Below the pieces are notes generated by a model. That model did no database searches and was not told the origin of the DNA. It saw only the letters and a program-made list of their open reading frames with translations. Position numbers and translations under genes: made by a program. Below are positions 50,587 to 60,551 of a stretch of DNA of 64,000 nt, piece after piece. Every line of letters starts with the position of its first letter. Position 1 is the stretch's first letter. The DNA is from Alphaproteobacteria bacterium. GTDB lineage: Bacteria; Pseudomonadota; Alphaproteobacteria; Micropepsales; Micropepsaceae. The stretch lies in NCBI GenBank assembly GCA_947474645.1, contig CANJJD010000004.1, forward strand, positions 62,001-126,000, in the 5' to 3' direction.

Positions 50587-51148
50587 AGCCGCACCCGCCC
50601 AGCAAGGTCACGGTGAGCGACAGCGGCAGCCCCACCACATTGGAATAGGAGCCGGAGATTTCCTTGACCAGCATCTCGGCCCGGCCCTGGATGGCATAGC
50701 CGCCGGCCTTGCCCACGCCTTCGCGGGTCTGGACATAATCGGCGATCTCGGCATCGGTCAGCCGCCGCAGCGACACCCGCGTCAGCGACACGCGGGTGCG
50801 CAGTTTTCCGTCCGGCGTCACCAGCGCCACCGCGGTGATAACCTGGTGGCGGCGGCCCGACAGCGATGTCAGACAGGCGCGCACCTCTTGGTCATCCGCC
50901 GCCTTGGGCAGGATGCGCCGGCCCAACGCGACCACCGTATCGGCGGCCAAAATGAAGGCGGGCTTACCGGTCCATTCGCTCTGTGCCTTGCGCGCTTTCT
51001 CGGCCGCCAGGCGCAGGGCGTGAAGGCGTGGCTGTTCGCCCTTGAGCACGGATTCATCGATGGCGGCGGGACGGATTGCGTCGGGGACGATGCCGGCCTG
51101 CGCCAGCAATGCGGCGCGGCGCGGGCTCTCGCTGGCGAGAACCAGCAA
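50576..51148 (-). CDS. maf: Maf family nucleotide pyrophosphatase
   Basis: A 190-residue Maf protein. The signature [14 protein letters not shown] starts it (S-x-S-P-R-R), followed by [10 protein letters not shown], the catalytic Asp in [23 protein letters not shown] and GYAIQG. Maf enzymes hydrolyse non-canonical nucleoside triphosphates and may act in septum control. It starts with a TTG four bases after the infA stop, in a tightly packed operon. Confidence 0.93.
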   Translation of the reverse strand: MLVLASESPRRAALLAQAGIVPDAIRPAAIDESVLKGEQPRLHALRLAAEKARKAQSEWTGKPAFILAADTVVALGRRILPKAADDQEVRACLTSLSGRRHQVITAVALVTPDGKLRTRVSLTRVSLRRLTDAEIADYVQTREGVGKAGGYAIQGRAEMLVKEISGSYSNVVGLPLSLTVTLLGGCGYGR

Positions 51149-51152
51149 GGTG

Positions 51153-51374
51153 TTAGCGGAAGCGGTAGGTGATGCGACCCTTGGTCAGGTCGTAGGGCGT
51201 CATCTCGATCATCACCTTGTCGCCGGTCAGCACGCGGATGCGGTTCTTGCGCATCTTGCCGGCGGTATGGGCGATGATGATGTGGTCATTGGCGATCAGC
51301 TTCACGCGGAAGGTCGCATTGGGCAGCAGCTCCTCGACGATGCCCTCGAACTCCAGCAATTCTTCTTTGGCCAA
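51153..51374 (-). CDS. infA: translation initiation factor IF-1
   Basis: The 73-residue protein [26 protein letters not shown]... has the OB-fold blocks [38 protein letters not shown], nearly universal in IF-1. It binds the ribosomal A site during initiation. It is preceded by an 80-base gap, which may hold its own promoter, and followed by maf. Confidence 0.99.
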   Translation of the reverse strand: MAKEELLEFEGIVEELLPNATFRVKLIANDHIIIAHTAGKMRKNRIRVLTGDKVMIEMTPYDLTKGRITYRFR

Positions 51375-51454
51375 TGGGTCCTCTTAAAGCCGTTTGCGAG
51401 GTGGGGAGATAGGGGGGAAAGCCCTGAAAGGCAAGCCTTTCCAAAGGTTTTTCC

Positions 51455-51889
51455 TCAGGTATCGGAGGCGGAAGGCTCCAAAAAACGCTGTTTCAGCCGC
51501 TCCATCAGCCCATCGCGCACCGCCCGGTACGCCGCCAGCCTTTGCTCGCGCGAACCTTCCACCGCCGTGGGGTCCATGGTGGGCCAGTATTCCACCAGGG
51601 TGGCGGCGGTGCGGGTCATCTCCATCGCCTTGTGCTGGGCCTCGGGCGACAGGGTGATGACCAGGTCGAAACTGCCGTCTTCCAGGTCCTCGAAGCGGCG
51701 CGGCCGGTGCTTGGCGATGGCCAGCCCAATCTCATCCATCGCCTCCACCGCCAGGGGATCGAGTTCGCCGGCCCGCACCCCCGCCGATTCGATATAGACG
51801 CTGCTGCGGGTCAGATGGCGCAGCATCGCCGCCGCCATGGGCGAACGCACCGCATTCATGGTGCAGGCAAACAGCACGGCCTGCGCCAT
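51455..51889 (-). CDS. low-molecular-weight phosphotyrosine/arsenate-reductase-like phosphatase
   Basis: The 144-residue protein has the CX5R phosphate loop of LMW-PTPs in VLFACTMNAVRSPMA (about residues 9-15) and the general-acid Asp in EYWPTMDPTAV. AGVRAGELDPLAVEAMDEIG and HRPRRFEDL complete the usual motif order. Members act as protein tyrosine phosphatases or arsenate reductases. Synteny with hisD/UPF0262 on one side and infA on the other is typical of alphaproteobacteria, where the protein's substrate is not established. Confidence 0.88.
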   Translation of the reverse strand: MAQAVLFACTMNAVRSPMAAAMLRHLTRSSVYIESAGVRAGELDPLAVEAMDEIGLAIAKHRPRRFEDLEDGSFDLVITLSPEAQHKAMEMTRTAATLVEYWPTMDPTAVEGSREQRLAAYRAVRDGLMERLKQRFLEPSASDT

Positions 51890-51892
51890 CGC

Positions 51893-52360
51893 TCAGCCCC
51901 GCATCTGCAGCACGCAGATCAGCGTGAACAGCCGCCGCGCCGTGCCGAAATCGGTCTCCACCTTCCCCGCCAGCCGCGCCTGCAATTCCTTGGCGCCTTC
52001 GTCGTGCAAGGTGCGGCGCGCCATGTCCAGGGATTCGATCTGGTAGGGCGGCGCGGTGCGGATCGCCTTGTAATAGCTGTCGCAAACCAGGAAATAATCC
52101 TTCACCGTCTTGCGCAACGGCATCAGCGACAAGGTCAGGCGCGCATGTTCGCTTCCATCCTCCAGGCGCAGGTCCAGGATCAACCGACTTTCCTCGACGC
52201 CCAAGGTCAGGTGATATGGCCCGCCCGGCGAGCCGTCCGGCTTGAACTGGTTGTCGTCCAGCAGGTCATAGATCGCGACTTCGCGTTCCTGTTCGATGGC
52301 GCGGCTGCGATTGACGACGCTGGCTTCGTCGAGGGTAATCGCGGACAGCCGGTATTCCAC
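51893..52360 (-). CDS. UPF0262 family protein
   Basis: A 155-residue protein restricted mainly to alphaproteobacteria. The opening MEYRLSAITLDEASVVNRSRAIEQEREVAIYDLLDDN, the middle PLRKTVKDYFLVCDSYYKAIRTAPPYQIE and SLDMARRTLHDEGAKEL are UPF0262 hallmarks. No catalytic motif is known. It begins with GTG two bases after hisD's stop and ends three bases before the phosphatase gene, so it is translated as part of this block. Confidence 0.93.
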   Translation of the reverse strand: MEYRLSAITLDEASVVNRSRAIEQEREVAIYDLLDDNQFKPDGSPGGPYHLTLGVEESRLILDLRLEDGSEHARLTLSLMPLRKTVKDYFLVCDSYYKAIRTAPPYQIESLDMARRTLHDEGAKELQARLAGKVETDFGTARRLFTLICVLQMRG

Positions 52361-52362
52361 CG

Positions 52363-53661
52363 TCAGTCCTTTTGCGTCAGGCGCGCGGAGATTGAGCGGG
52401 CATGGGCGTCCAGGCCCTCGGCTTGCGCCAAGGTCAGGGCGTCGGGACCGAGGAAAGCCATGCTCTTGGCATCCAGTCCCAGCAGGGTGGTGCGCTTGAG
52501 GAAATCCAGCACCGACAGGCCGGAGGAAAAGCGCGCCGTGCGTGAGGTGGGCAACACATGGTTGGGCCCGGCGATGTAATCGCCCATCGCCTCGGGCGTG
52601 TAGCGGCCCAGGAAGATGGCGCCGGCATGGCGCACCTTCTTCAACAGGCTTTCCGGATCGGCGGTGGCGATCTGAAGATGCTCGGGCGCAATGGCATCGG
52701 CCAGCGGCGCGGCATCGTCCAACACCTTCACCACGATGATGGCGCCATTGTCGGCCCAGCTTTTGGCGGCGATGTCCTTGCGCGGCAGGATGGCGATCTG
52801 GCGCTCGGCCGCCGCCGCCACCTTGTCGGCAAAGCCGGCGTCATCGGTGATCAGGATGCTCTGGGACGAAGGGTCGTGCTCGGCCTGGCTCAGCAGGTCG
52901 GCGGCAATCCATTCCGGATCGTTCTGGCCGTCGGCCACCACCAATATTTCCGACGGCCCGGCGATGGAGTCGATGCCCACCTGGCCGAACACTTCGCGCT
53001 TGGCGGCGGCGACATAGGCGTTGCCGGGGCCCACGATCTTGTCCACCGCCGTGATGGTCTCAGTGCCATAGGCCAGCGCCGCCACGGCCTGGGCGCCGCC
53101 GATGCGGTAGATGTCGGTGATCCCTGCCCGCTTGGCCGCTGCCAGCACCAGGGGATTGATGCTGCCGCCGCTGGCTGGAGTGACCATGACGATGCGCGCC
53201 ACCCCGGCGACCTTGGCGGGAACGGCATTCATCAGCACGGAGGACGGATAGGACGCCGTCCCTCCGGGCACATACAGGCCGACACTGTCCAGGCTGGTCC
53301 AGCGCCAGCCCAGCACCGCGCCGCTATCGTCAGTGAAGCGTTCATCTTTGGGTAGTTGGCGCTTGTGATAGCTTTCGATGCGGGTGGCGGCGGTCTCAAT
53401 GGCGGTCAACTGGTCCTTGTTGACCTTGGCCAGCCCCGCCTCGATCTCGGCGGCGGACAATTTCAGCGTCGCGGCCGTGACATTGGCGCGGTCGAACTTG
53501 TTGCTCAATTCCACCAGCGCCGCGTCGCCCCGCGCGCGCACATCGGCGATGATGCCGCGCACCGCGCCGGCGACATCGTCTTCTTCCTCGCGCTTGGCGA
53601 AGAGTAGTTTCTGGAAGTCGGCGGCGAAATTCTTGTCGCCTGCATTCAATCTACGGGCCAT
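52363..53661 (-). CDS. hisD: histidinol dehydrogenase
   Basis: HisD oxidises histidinol to histidine in two NAD-dependent steps, with zinc. The 432-residue protein has GLYVPGGTASYPSSVLMNAVPAKVAGV, the family block KIVGPGNAYVAAAKREVFGQVGIDSIAGPSEILVVAD, the zinc/catalytic region DLLSQAEHDPSSQSIL and AGAIFLGRYTPEAMGDYIAGPNHVLPTS. The track start at 53706 lies in the DUF2948 gene; the ATG at 53661 gives [12 protein letters not shown]. It overlaps the upstream DUF2948 gene by 11 bases. Confidence 0.97.
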   Translation of the reverse strand: MARRLNAGDKNFAADFQKLLFAKREEEDDVAGAVRGIIADVRARGDAALVELSNKFDRANVTAATLKLSAAEIEAGLAKVNKDQLTAIETAATRIESYHKRQLPKDERFTDDSGAVLGWRWTSLDSVGLYVPGGTASYPSSVLMNAVPAKVAGVARIVMVTPASGGSINPLVLAAAKRAGITDIYRIGGAQAVAALAYGTETITAVDKIVGPGNAYVAAAKREVFGQVGIDSIAGPSEILVVADGQNDPEWIAADLLSQAEHDPSSQSILITDDAGFADKVAAAAERQIAILPRKDIAAKSWADNGAIIVVKVLDDAAPLADAIAPEHLQIATADPESLLKKVRHAGAIFLGRYTPEAMGDYIAGPNHVLPTSRTARFSSGLSVLDFLKRTTLLGLDAKSMAFLGPDALTLAQAEGLDAHARSISARLTQKD

Positions 53662-54081
53662 TGCCGGCCTCATGGTCTGGGATGCCGCGCGCTGCCCAGG
53701 CGCCACTCATGTCGGCCAGTTCGGCGTCAATGCATTCCACCGTCAGGCGCAAACCACCCCCGCCGGCCAGCACGATCTCAATCACCCCGCCCGGGTCTTC
53801 GCCGCCATTCGGTGTAAAACTCACCGCCAGCACAGACACCACGGCTTCGCCGGCGCCCAGCTTGACCTGATTGGATTGCACCTTCAGCACGCCGTCGAAA
53901 TGCAGGCCGGCGCGCACCCGCGTCTTGCCGCCATCTTCCCAGGTCAGCCGGTTCACCACCGCCGCGAAGCGCCGCTTCTTCGGCAACCAGACGAAGTTCT
54001 TGAGCTTGACCACGGCGTCCTGCAGCCGGGCCGACAGGATCTGCAGGTCCTCGGCATCGGCGGCCGCCAGCTTGAGGCGGC

Positions 54082-54085
<4 letters not shown>
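53651..54085 (-). CDS. DUF2948 family protein
   Basis: A 144-residue alphaproteobacterial protein of unknown function. Family marks are [48 protein letters not shown] and [42 protein letters not shown]. It sits between murA (4-base overlap) and hisD (11-base overlap) as in many relatives, so it is translationally coupled to both. Confidence 0.92.
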
Positions 54086-55362
<1,277 letters not shown>

Positions 55363-55416
55363 GGCCTCGTTTGTAGCCGCCGGGCCAGCCCAAGGAAAGG
55401 CTGGCAAAAGGCAGGG

Positions 55417-55551
55417 CTAGGCTGAGTTTTTCGGGGGCTTAACCGGGGCGTCCGGGGGCGGCGCCGAGGGTTTGGGGGGCTTGGCGGCTTTGCGGCGCTT
55501 GAGGTTGTCCCGCAGCGCCTGGGCCAGCTTTTCGGGGGAGGATTTGGGCAT
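55417..55551 (-). CDS. small basic conserved protein upstream of murA, 44 aa
   Basis: MPKSSPEKLAQALRDNLKRRKAAKPPKPSAPPPD... starts with a helix containing the LAQALRDNLKRRKA pattern, seen in short alphaproteobacterial proteins next to murA, followed by a Pro/Lys-rich tail. It is too short for the track and the ribosome site is poor. Conservation of the first 22 residues is recalled rather than tested. Function unknown. Confidence 0.55.
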   Translation of the reverse strand: MPKSSPEKLAQALRDNLKRRKAAKPPKPSAPPPDAPVKPPKNSA

Positions 55552-55666
55552 GGTGGGAAACTGAAAAGTCGCGCTTTCCTTCGCGGAATCCTTACGTTAT
55601 AGCAGCGCTCCCTTGGCCAACGCTTGGTTAAGGGTTGGGGGCTAAGGTCCGCAAAATACCACGGTT

Positions 55667-55741
55667 GCCGTAGTAGCGTAGTGGTAGCGCAATCCCTTGG
55701 TAAGGGATAGGTCGTGAGTTCGATTCTCACCTACGGCACCA
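55667..55741 (+). tRNA. tRNA-Thr (GGT), CCA encoded
   Basis: Cloverleaf with acceptor GCCGTAG/CTACGGC, D-arm GCGTAGTGGTAGCGC, anticodon stem ATCCC/GGGAT with loop TTGGTAA (anticodon GGT), T-arm GTGAGTTCGATTCTCAC and an encoded CCA. A perfect terminator starts at the last base. Confidence 0.96.
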
Positions 55742-55780
55742 TTAAAAAAGCCCGCGTCTTCGGACGCGGGCTTTTTTAAT
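55741..55780. terminator. strong bidirectional terminator after tRNA-Thr
   Basis: An 18-bp perfect stem, ATTAAAAAAGCCCGCGTC with its complement, closes a TTCG tetraloop. A- and T-runs on the two sides let it work on both strands. Confidence 0.9.
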
Positions 55781-55911
55781 GGGGCCGTGCCAAGCCCGCC
55801 GCGCGACAGCGCCTTGAGGCGGGCGCGGCAGTCGAAAACGTAAAGCGCCCATCTCCTCTTGCCCCTTCCTCATTCCGCTCTAATCTCCCCGGCAAACAGG
55901 GAGACAACACA

Positions 55912-56778
55912 ATGTTCCGCACTTTCGCCTTGGGCCTGATCGGCCTGTTCGCCGCCGCCGCTGTTCCGGCGCAGGCGGCCAACGAGTATCTGACGCCCTA
56001 CCCGGCGCATCACGTCATCGCCAACATCTATTATGTCGGCAGCAAGGGCCAGGCGAACTATCTGATCACCACGCCAAAGGGCAACATCCTGGTCAATTCG
56101 GGGCTCGAGGGTAACGTGCCCATGATCAAGGACAGCATCGCCAAGCTGGGCTTCAAGTATAGCGACACCAAGCTGCTGCTGATCAGCCATGCGCATTTCG
56201 ACCATGACGCCGGCAGCGCCCAAGTGGTGAAGGACACCGGCGCCAAGTATGAAGTGATGGACGCCGACGTGCCGACCGTGGAGTCCGGCGGCACCAAGGA
56301 TTTCCAGTACAACAACGTCAAGGAATATCTCTATCCGGCGGTGAAGGTTTCCCGCGCGCTGAAGGACGGCGACACGGTCAGCCTGGGCGGCGTGACCCTG
56401 ACGGCACACAAGACGCCCGGCCACACCCGCGGCTGCACCACCTGGACCATGAAGGTGCAGGACGGGGGCAAGACCCTGGACGTGGCCATCGTCGGCAGCC
56501 CCAACGTCAATCCCGGCTATGTGCTGGTGGGCAACAAGGATTATCCCGGAATCGTCCAGGACTATGAGCAGACGTTCAAAGTGCTGAAGGCGCTGCCGGT
56601 GGATGTGTTCCTGGGCGCGCATGGCGATTACTACGGCATGGACGCCAAGGTGACGAAGCTAAAGGCCGGCGGCACCAATCCCTTCATCGATCCCGCCGGC
56701 TATCGTGCCTACATCACCAACCGCGAAGCGGCCTATCGCAAGGAGCTGGCGCGCCAGCAGGCGGCGGCCAAGCCCTGA
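55912..56778 (+). CDS. subclass B3 metallo-beta-lactamase
   Basis: The 288-residue protein has a Sec signal (LIGLFAAAAVPAQA) and the B3 metallo-beta-lactamase fold. Zinc ligands are visible as HAHFDHDAG (H-x-H-x-D-H), PGHTRGC (His) and FLGAHGDYYG (His). The B3 opening TPYPAHHVIANIYYVGSKGQANYLITTPKGNILVNSG is typical; YVGS is a B3 marker. Such enzymes hydrolyse beta-lactams, including carbapenems, in the periplasm; environmental versions may have other roles. No regulatory gene (AmpR-type) is adjacent. It is convergent with an MFS gene four bases away. Confidence 0.9.
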   Translation: MFRTFALGLIGLFAAAAVPAQAANEYLTPYPAHHVIANIYYVGSKGQANYLITTPKGNILVNSGLEGNVPMIKDSIAKLGFKYSDTKLLLISHAHFDHDAGSAQVVKDTGAKYEVMDADVPTVESGGTKDFQYNNVKEYLYPAVKVSRALKDGDTVSLGGVTLTAHKTPGHTRGCTTWTMKVQDGGKTLDVAIVGSPNVNPGYVLVGNKDYPGIVQDYEQTFKVLKALPVDVFLGAHGDYYGMDAKVTKLKAGGTNPFIDPAGYRAYITNREAAYRKELARQQAAAKP

Positions 56779-56782
56779 TCGC

Positions 56783-58066
56783 TCAGCGTGGCGGCTCGAA
56801 CTTGCGGGCGGAGCGCAGGCTCGCCGCGACCACCGCCGACACCAGCGGGCCACAGCCCAGCAGCATGATTCCCAGCGCGTAATTGCCGGTGGAATTCTTC
56901 ACCCAGCCCACCATGTAGGGTCCGAAGAAGCTGCCGATATTGGACAGGGCGTTGATCGCCGCCAGCCCCGCGGCGGCGGCGGCCCCGCTCAGCATCGCCG
57001 ACGGCACCGCCCAGAACACCGACACATAACAGAACACGCCGGTCAGCCCGATGGTCAGCGCCACCATGATGGCCAGGGGGTCGGTGAGCACGGCGCAGGA
57101 CATCAGCGCCACGCCCGAAATGGCGGCGGGAATGGCGGCATGCCAGTTGCGCTCCATGGTGCGGTCCGAATGGGTGGCCCAGGCCATCATCACCACCGAC
57201 ACCACGACAAAGGGAATGGCATTGACCAGCGGCGCCATGCTGTTGGAGACGCCCAGGGCATGGATCATCTGGGGCAGGAACAGGATCAGGCCGTAAGCGG
57301 CGCCATTGATGCCGGCGCCGGCCAAACCGGCCAGCCACACCACCCGGCTGGACAGCGCCGACCTGACGCTGAAGGTCTGGATCTGGTCGCGCCGCTCCTG
57401 CTCGCGCGCCAGTTGCGCCACCAGCCATTCTTTTTCCGCCGGCGGCAGCCAGCGCGCCTCGGCCGGCCCGTTTGGCAGCGCCAGCCAAAACACCACGCCC
57501 AGCCCGATGGTGGGCAAGGCCTGCAGCACGAACAGCCATTGCCATCCGGCAAATCCCCACCAGCCGTCCATCAGCAGGATGGGACCGGAGATCAAAGATC
57601 CCAGCACGATGGAGAATGGCGTGGAGAGGCCGAGCAGGGTCAGCATCCGCGCGCGGTACTTGCCGGGAAACCACAGGGTCATCAGATATAGCAGACCGGG
57701 CAGAAGCCCCGCCTCCCCGATGCCGAGCAGGAAGCGCACGGCATAAAATTGCATCGAAGTCGTGACCCAGGCCGTCATCGCCGAGGCCGTGCCCCACACC
57801 ACCATCAGGATGGGCAGCCAGGTCGCGCCACCCAGCCGCGCCAGCACCAGGTTGGACGGCACGGCGCAGGCGACATAGCCGATAAAGAATAGTCCCGCCG
57901 CCAGGCCATATTGCTCGGCATTCAGGCCCAGCGACGCGTTCATGGTCAGGGCCGCGAAGCCCACATTTACCCGGTCGATATAGGCGGCGAAATAGGCGGC
58001 GAAGAGCAGCGGCAGGATGCGCCAGGCGACGGTCCGCACCGCGGCCTTTTCAAGCGTCTCTACCAT
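56783..58066 (-). CDS. MFS transporter, anion:cation symporter (ACS) type
   Basis: A 427-residue protein of about 12 helices. ACS marks are RILPLLFAAYFAAYIDRVNVGFAAL near the start, YGLAAGLFFIGYVACAVPSNL, and RFLLGIGEAGLLPGLLYLMTLWFPGKYRARM between helices 3 and 5. The family imports hexuronates, tartrate, phthalate and other organic anions with protons. Which substrate is unknown. It is divergent from the hydroxypyruvate-isomerase-like gene, a pairing that would fit uptake and metabolism of a sugar acid, but the latter is exported, so no simple pathway follows. Confidence 0.9.
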   Translation of the reverse strand: MVETLEKAAVRTVAWRILPLLFAAYFAAYIDRVNVGFAALTMNASLGLNAEQYGLAAGLFFIGYVACAVPSNLVLARLGGATWLPILMVVWGTASAMTAWVTTSMQFYAVRFLLGIGEAGLLPGLLYLMTLWFPGKYRARMLTLLGLSTPFSIVLGSLISGPILLMDGWWGFAGWQWLFVLQALPTIGLGVVFWLALPNGPAEARWLPPAEKEWLVAQLAREQERRDQIQTFSVRSALSSRVVWLAGLAGAGINGAAYGLILFLPQMIHALGVSNSMAPLVNAIPFVVVSVVMMAWATHSDRTMERNWHAAIPAAISGVALMSCAVLTDPLAIMVALTIGLTGVFCYVSVFWAVPSAMLSGAAAAAGLAAINALSNIGSFFGPYMVGWVKNSTGNYALGIMLLGCGPLVSAVVAASLRSARKFEPPR

Positions 58067-58177
58067 GACGTGCCCCCTGTTTGCGCCAGCTTAGGGCGCG
58101 GGAGCCGTCGCCTGCAACCAGCCACACTTTACTCAGGCGCGATGCGCTGGCACCGTTGGCGCCACGGGAGATAAAGA

Positions 58178-59059
58178 ATGAAAAACATCCTGTCGGCCGT
58201 GAGCGGGCCCAGCCGCCGGCTTGTGCTGGGCGCCGCCGCGAGCATTGGCGCTACGCCGGCGCTGGGCAGGACAGTGTCCGACGGCTTGGCGGGCTATGCC
58301 GTCAACCTGGATACCTGGTTCAAACAGGTGCCGTTTGAGCAGCGTTTTGCCCTGGCCAGGAAGCTGGGCTTCACCTCCATCGAATATTGGTCGGTGGATC
58401 GCAGCAACACCGGCGGCAAGGCCGAGGCTTGGCGCCGCCTCGCGGACGATAACGGGCTCGCCCTCATCCAGTTCGCCCCGGCCTGGCCCAACTTCGCCGA
58501 TCCGGCCAAGATTCCCGAATTGCTCAAAGTCACGGAACAGGCGATTGCCGACGCGAAAGTCTTGAACTGCACCCAGTTCACCGTCACCGGCCATTCCCTG
58601 GTGGAAGGCATGAGCCGCGAAGCGCAACTGGCCGGCTATACCGCCGGGCTGATGCGCATGGCGCCGATGCTGGAAGCCGCCGGTGTCACCGCCCTGGTCG
58701 AGCCCTTCAACCGCGTCAATCACCTGAACCATCTGATCAACGGCTCGCAGCCGGCGCTGCCGATGATGCGCATCGTGAATTCGCCGCGGGTGAAGCTGTT
58801 GTGGGACTTCTATCACATGCAGTTGGAAGAGGGCGACCTGATCCAGAAGTTCAACGCCGGCGCCGACCAGGTGGCGCATGTGCAGATCGGCGATGTCCCC
58901 GGCCGCCACCAGCCCGGCACGGGCGAGATCCATCACGTCAACCTGCTGCGCGCGGTGCGCGCCGCAGGTTACAAGGGCAAGATCGGGCTGGAGTTCATGC
59001 CGCTGGACCAGGACGATGCCAAAGCGGTGCGCGACATGCTGGCGCTCAACCTGGCCTGA
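58178..59059 (+). CDS. Tat-exported hydroxypyruvate-isomerase-like TIM-barrel protein
   Basis: The 293-residue protein has a signal with twin arginines (SGPSRRLVLGAAASIGATPALG) and a xylose-isomerase-like TIM barrel similar to Hyi. Family blocks are GFTSIEYWSVDRSNTG, FTVTGHSLVEGMSREAQ, VTALVEPFNRVNHLNHLINGSQP, VKLLWDFYHMQLEEGDLI, VAHVQIGDVPGRHQPGTGEI and YKGKIGLEFMPLD. The metal-binding Glu, Asp, His and Glu positions are present. Hydroxypyruvate isomerase normally works in the cytoplasm; this copy is predicted periplasmic. Its substrate is unknown. Confidence 0.85.
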   Translation: MKNILSAVSGPSRRLVLGAAASIGATPALGRTVSDGLAGYAVNLDTWFKQVPFEQRFALARKLGFTSIEYWSVDRSNTGGKAEAWRRLADDNGLALIQFAPAWPNFADPAKIPELLKVTEQAIADAKVLNCTQFTVTGHSLVEGMSREAQLAGYTAGLMRMAPMLEAAGVTALVEPFNRVNHLNHLINGSQPALPMMRIVNSPRVKLLWDFYHMQLEEGDLIQKFNAGADQVAHVQIGDVPGRHQPGTGEIHHVNLLRAVRAAGYKGKIGLEFMPLDQDDAKAVRDMLALNLA

Positions 59060-59065
59060 GAAAGC

Positions 59066-59512
59066 TTAGTCCGGCCGCACGGTCAGGTGGGCGCCGCTGA
59101 CGCGGGTTACCAGGATCTTGCTGCCCGATGCCAGCGTTGCGCCGCCTTCCAGCTCCGCCGCCCATTCCTTGCCGTCCACAAACACCCGTCCCTTGCCGTC
59201 GGCAAAGTCGCCGGCCGCCACGCCGTCAGCGCCGGCCAGGCGCGCGCGGGTGTCGTTGATGTCACCGCCGCCCAGCACCGTGGCGTGGGGAAACATGCGC
59301 CGCCCCGCCAGGGTGGTGAGGATGGTCAAGCCGGCAAAGATCATCATCTGGGTGGTGGTGTCCAAAGGCACTGCCACCACCAGCGCCGCCGTCAGCACCG
59401 CCGATCCCGCCGGCCAGAGCAGCCAGCCCGAACCGGTGGCGACTTCCACCGCCAGCAGCACGGCGGCGGCCGCCATCCACAGCGCGAAAGGATGCGCCAG
59501 CAACCACTGCAT
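59066..59512 (-). CDS. NfeD family membrane protein
   Basis: A 148-residue short-form NfeD. It has three or four N-terminal helices (LWMAAAAVLLAVEVATGSGWLLWPAGSAVLTAALVVAV and TQMMIFAGLTILTTLAG) and a C-terminal OB-fold (RARLAGADGVAAGDFADGKGRVFVDGKEWAAEL). NfeD partners SPFH/stomatin proteins in membrane microdomains and may anchor their protease or lipid functions. It starts two bases after the SPFH gene's stop, the expected operon. Confidence 0.93.
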   Translation of the reverse strand: MQWLLAHPFALWMAAAAVLLAVEVATGSGWLLWPAGSAVLTAALVVAVPLDTTTQMMIFAGLTILTTLAGRRMFPHATVLGGGDINDTRARLAGADGVAAGDFADGKGRVFVDGKEWAAELEGGATLASGSKILVTRVSGAHLTVRPD

Positions 59513-59514
59513 GG

Positions 59515-60480
59515 TCAGCCTCCCACCCGGGGCACGGACGGACGCGGGGGCTGAGGCGTGGTAGCGGGGCGCGGTCCCTCGGCGATCACGCTCTTGACCA
59601 GTTCGCCGATGCCCGCGATCGAGCCGGTGATGCCCGCCATGTCAGCGGGAATGATCACAGTCTTCTGCTGCGGGCTGCGCGCCAGTTCGGCAAAGGCTTC
59701 GATATATTTCTGGGCGACAAAGTAATTGATGGCGTTGACGTCGCCCTTGGCGATCGCCTCCGACACGGCCGCTGTAGCCTTGGCTTCGGCATCGGCGGAA
59801 CGCTCGCGCGCCTCGGCGTCGCGGAAGGCTGCTTCCTTGCGGCCTTCGGCTTCCAGGATCGCCGCCTGCTTGGCGCCTTCGGCGCGGGTGATCGCGGCCT
59901 GGCGATCGCCATCGGCCTCGGTGATCACGGCGCGGCGTTCGCGTTCGGCTTTCATCTGGCGGGCCATGGCGTTGGTGATGTCGGGCGGCGGCACCAGGTC
60001 CTTGATCTCGATGCGGGTCACCTTCACGCCCCAGGGATTGGTGGCGTGGTCGATGGTCGAGAGCAGCCGGGTGTTGATCTGGTCGCGCTGGGACAGCACT
60101 TCGTCCAGGTCCATCGAGCCCACCACGGTGCGCAAGTTGGTCTGGCAAAGCTGGGTGATGGCGAAATTCAGGTTGTCCACCCGGTAGGCGGCCTGGGAGG
60201 CATCCATCACCTGGATGAAGACGATCGCATCCACCCGCACCGAGACATTGTCCTTGGTGATGACGTCCTGCTGGGGCACGTCCAGCACCTGCTCCATCAT
60301 GTTGACCTTGCGGCCGATGCCTTCGACGAAGGGCGTGAGGAAGGCGATGCCGGGCGACAAGGTGCGGGTGTAGCGCCCGAAGCGTTCGACGGTGAATTCG
60401 CGCCCCTGGGGCACGATCTTGATGGCCTGGATCAGGATAATGGCGGCCAGGACAACCAGAACGGCGGCGACAATGGACAT
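59515..60480 (-). CDS. SPFH/stomatin-like protein (slipin)
   Basis: A 321-residue protein with an N-terminal hydrophobic anchor (IVAAVLVVLAAIILIQAI) and the SPFH domain: VPQGREFTVERFGRYTRTLSPGIAFLTPF, MEQVLDVPQQDVITKDNVSVRVDAIVFIQV, NLRTVVGSMDLDEVLSQRDQIN and WGVKVTRIEIKDLVPPPDI. A long charged coiled-coil with Ala/Glu repeats follows and drives oligomer rings. The Pro-rich C-terminus is unstructured. The ATG at 60480 replaces a track start far upstream. NfeD follows in the same operon. Confidence 0.94.
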   Translation of the reverse strand: MSIVAAVLVVLAAIILIQAIKIVPQGREFTVERFGRYTRTLSPGIAFLTPFVEGIGRKVNMMEQVLDVPQQDVITKDNVSVRVDAIVFIQVMDASQAAYRVDNLNFAITQLCQTNLRTVVGSMDLDEVLSQRDQINTRLLSTIDHATNPWGVKVTRIEIKDLVPPPDITNAMARQMKAERERRAVITEADGDRQAAITRAEGAKQAAILEAEGRKEAAFRDAEARERSADAEAKATAAVSEAIAKGDVNAINYFVAQKYIEAFAELARSPQQKTVIIPADMAGITGSIAGIGELVKSVIAEGPRPATTPQPPRPSVPRVGG

Positions 60481-60551
60481 CGGTTTCCTCGGCCCTTTTT
60501 GACGGACAAGCCTATCCCGCCGGGCCCCTGGCTGCCAGAGGCGCGGGAAAG

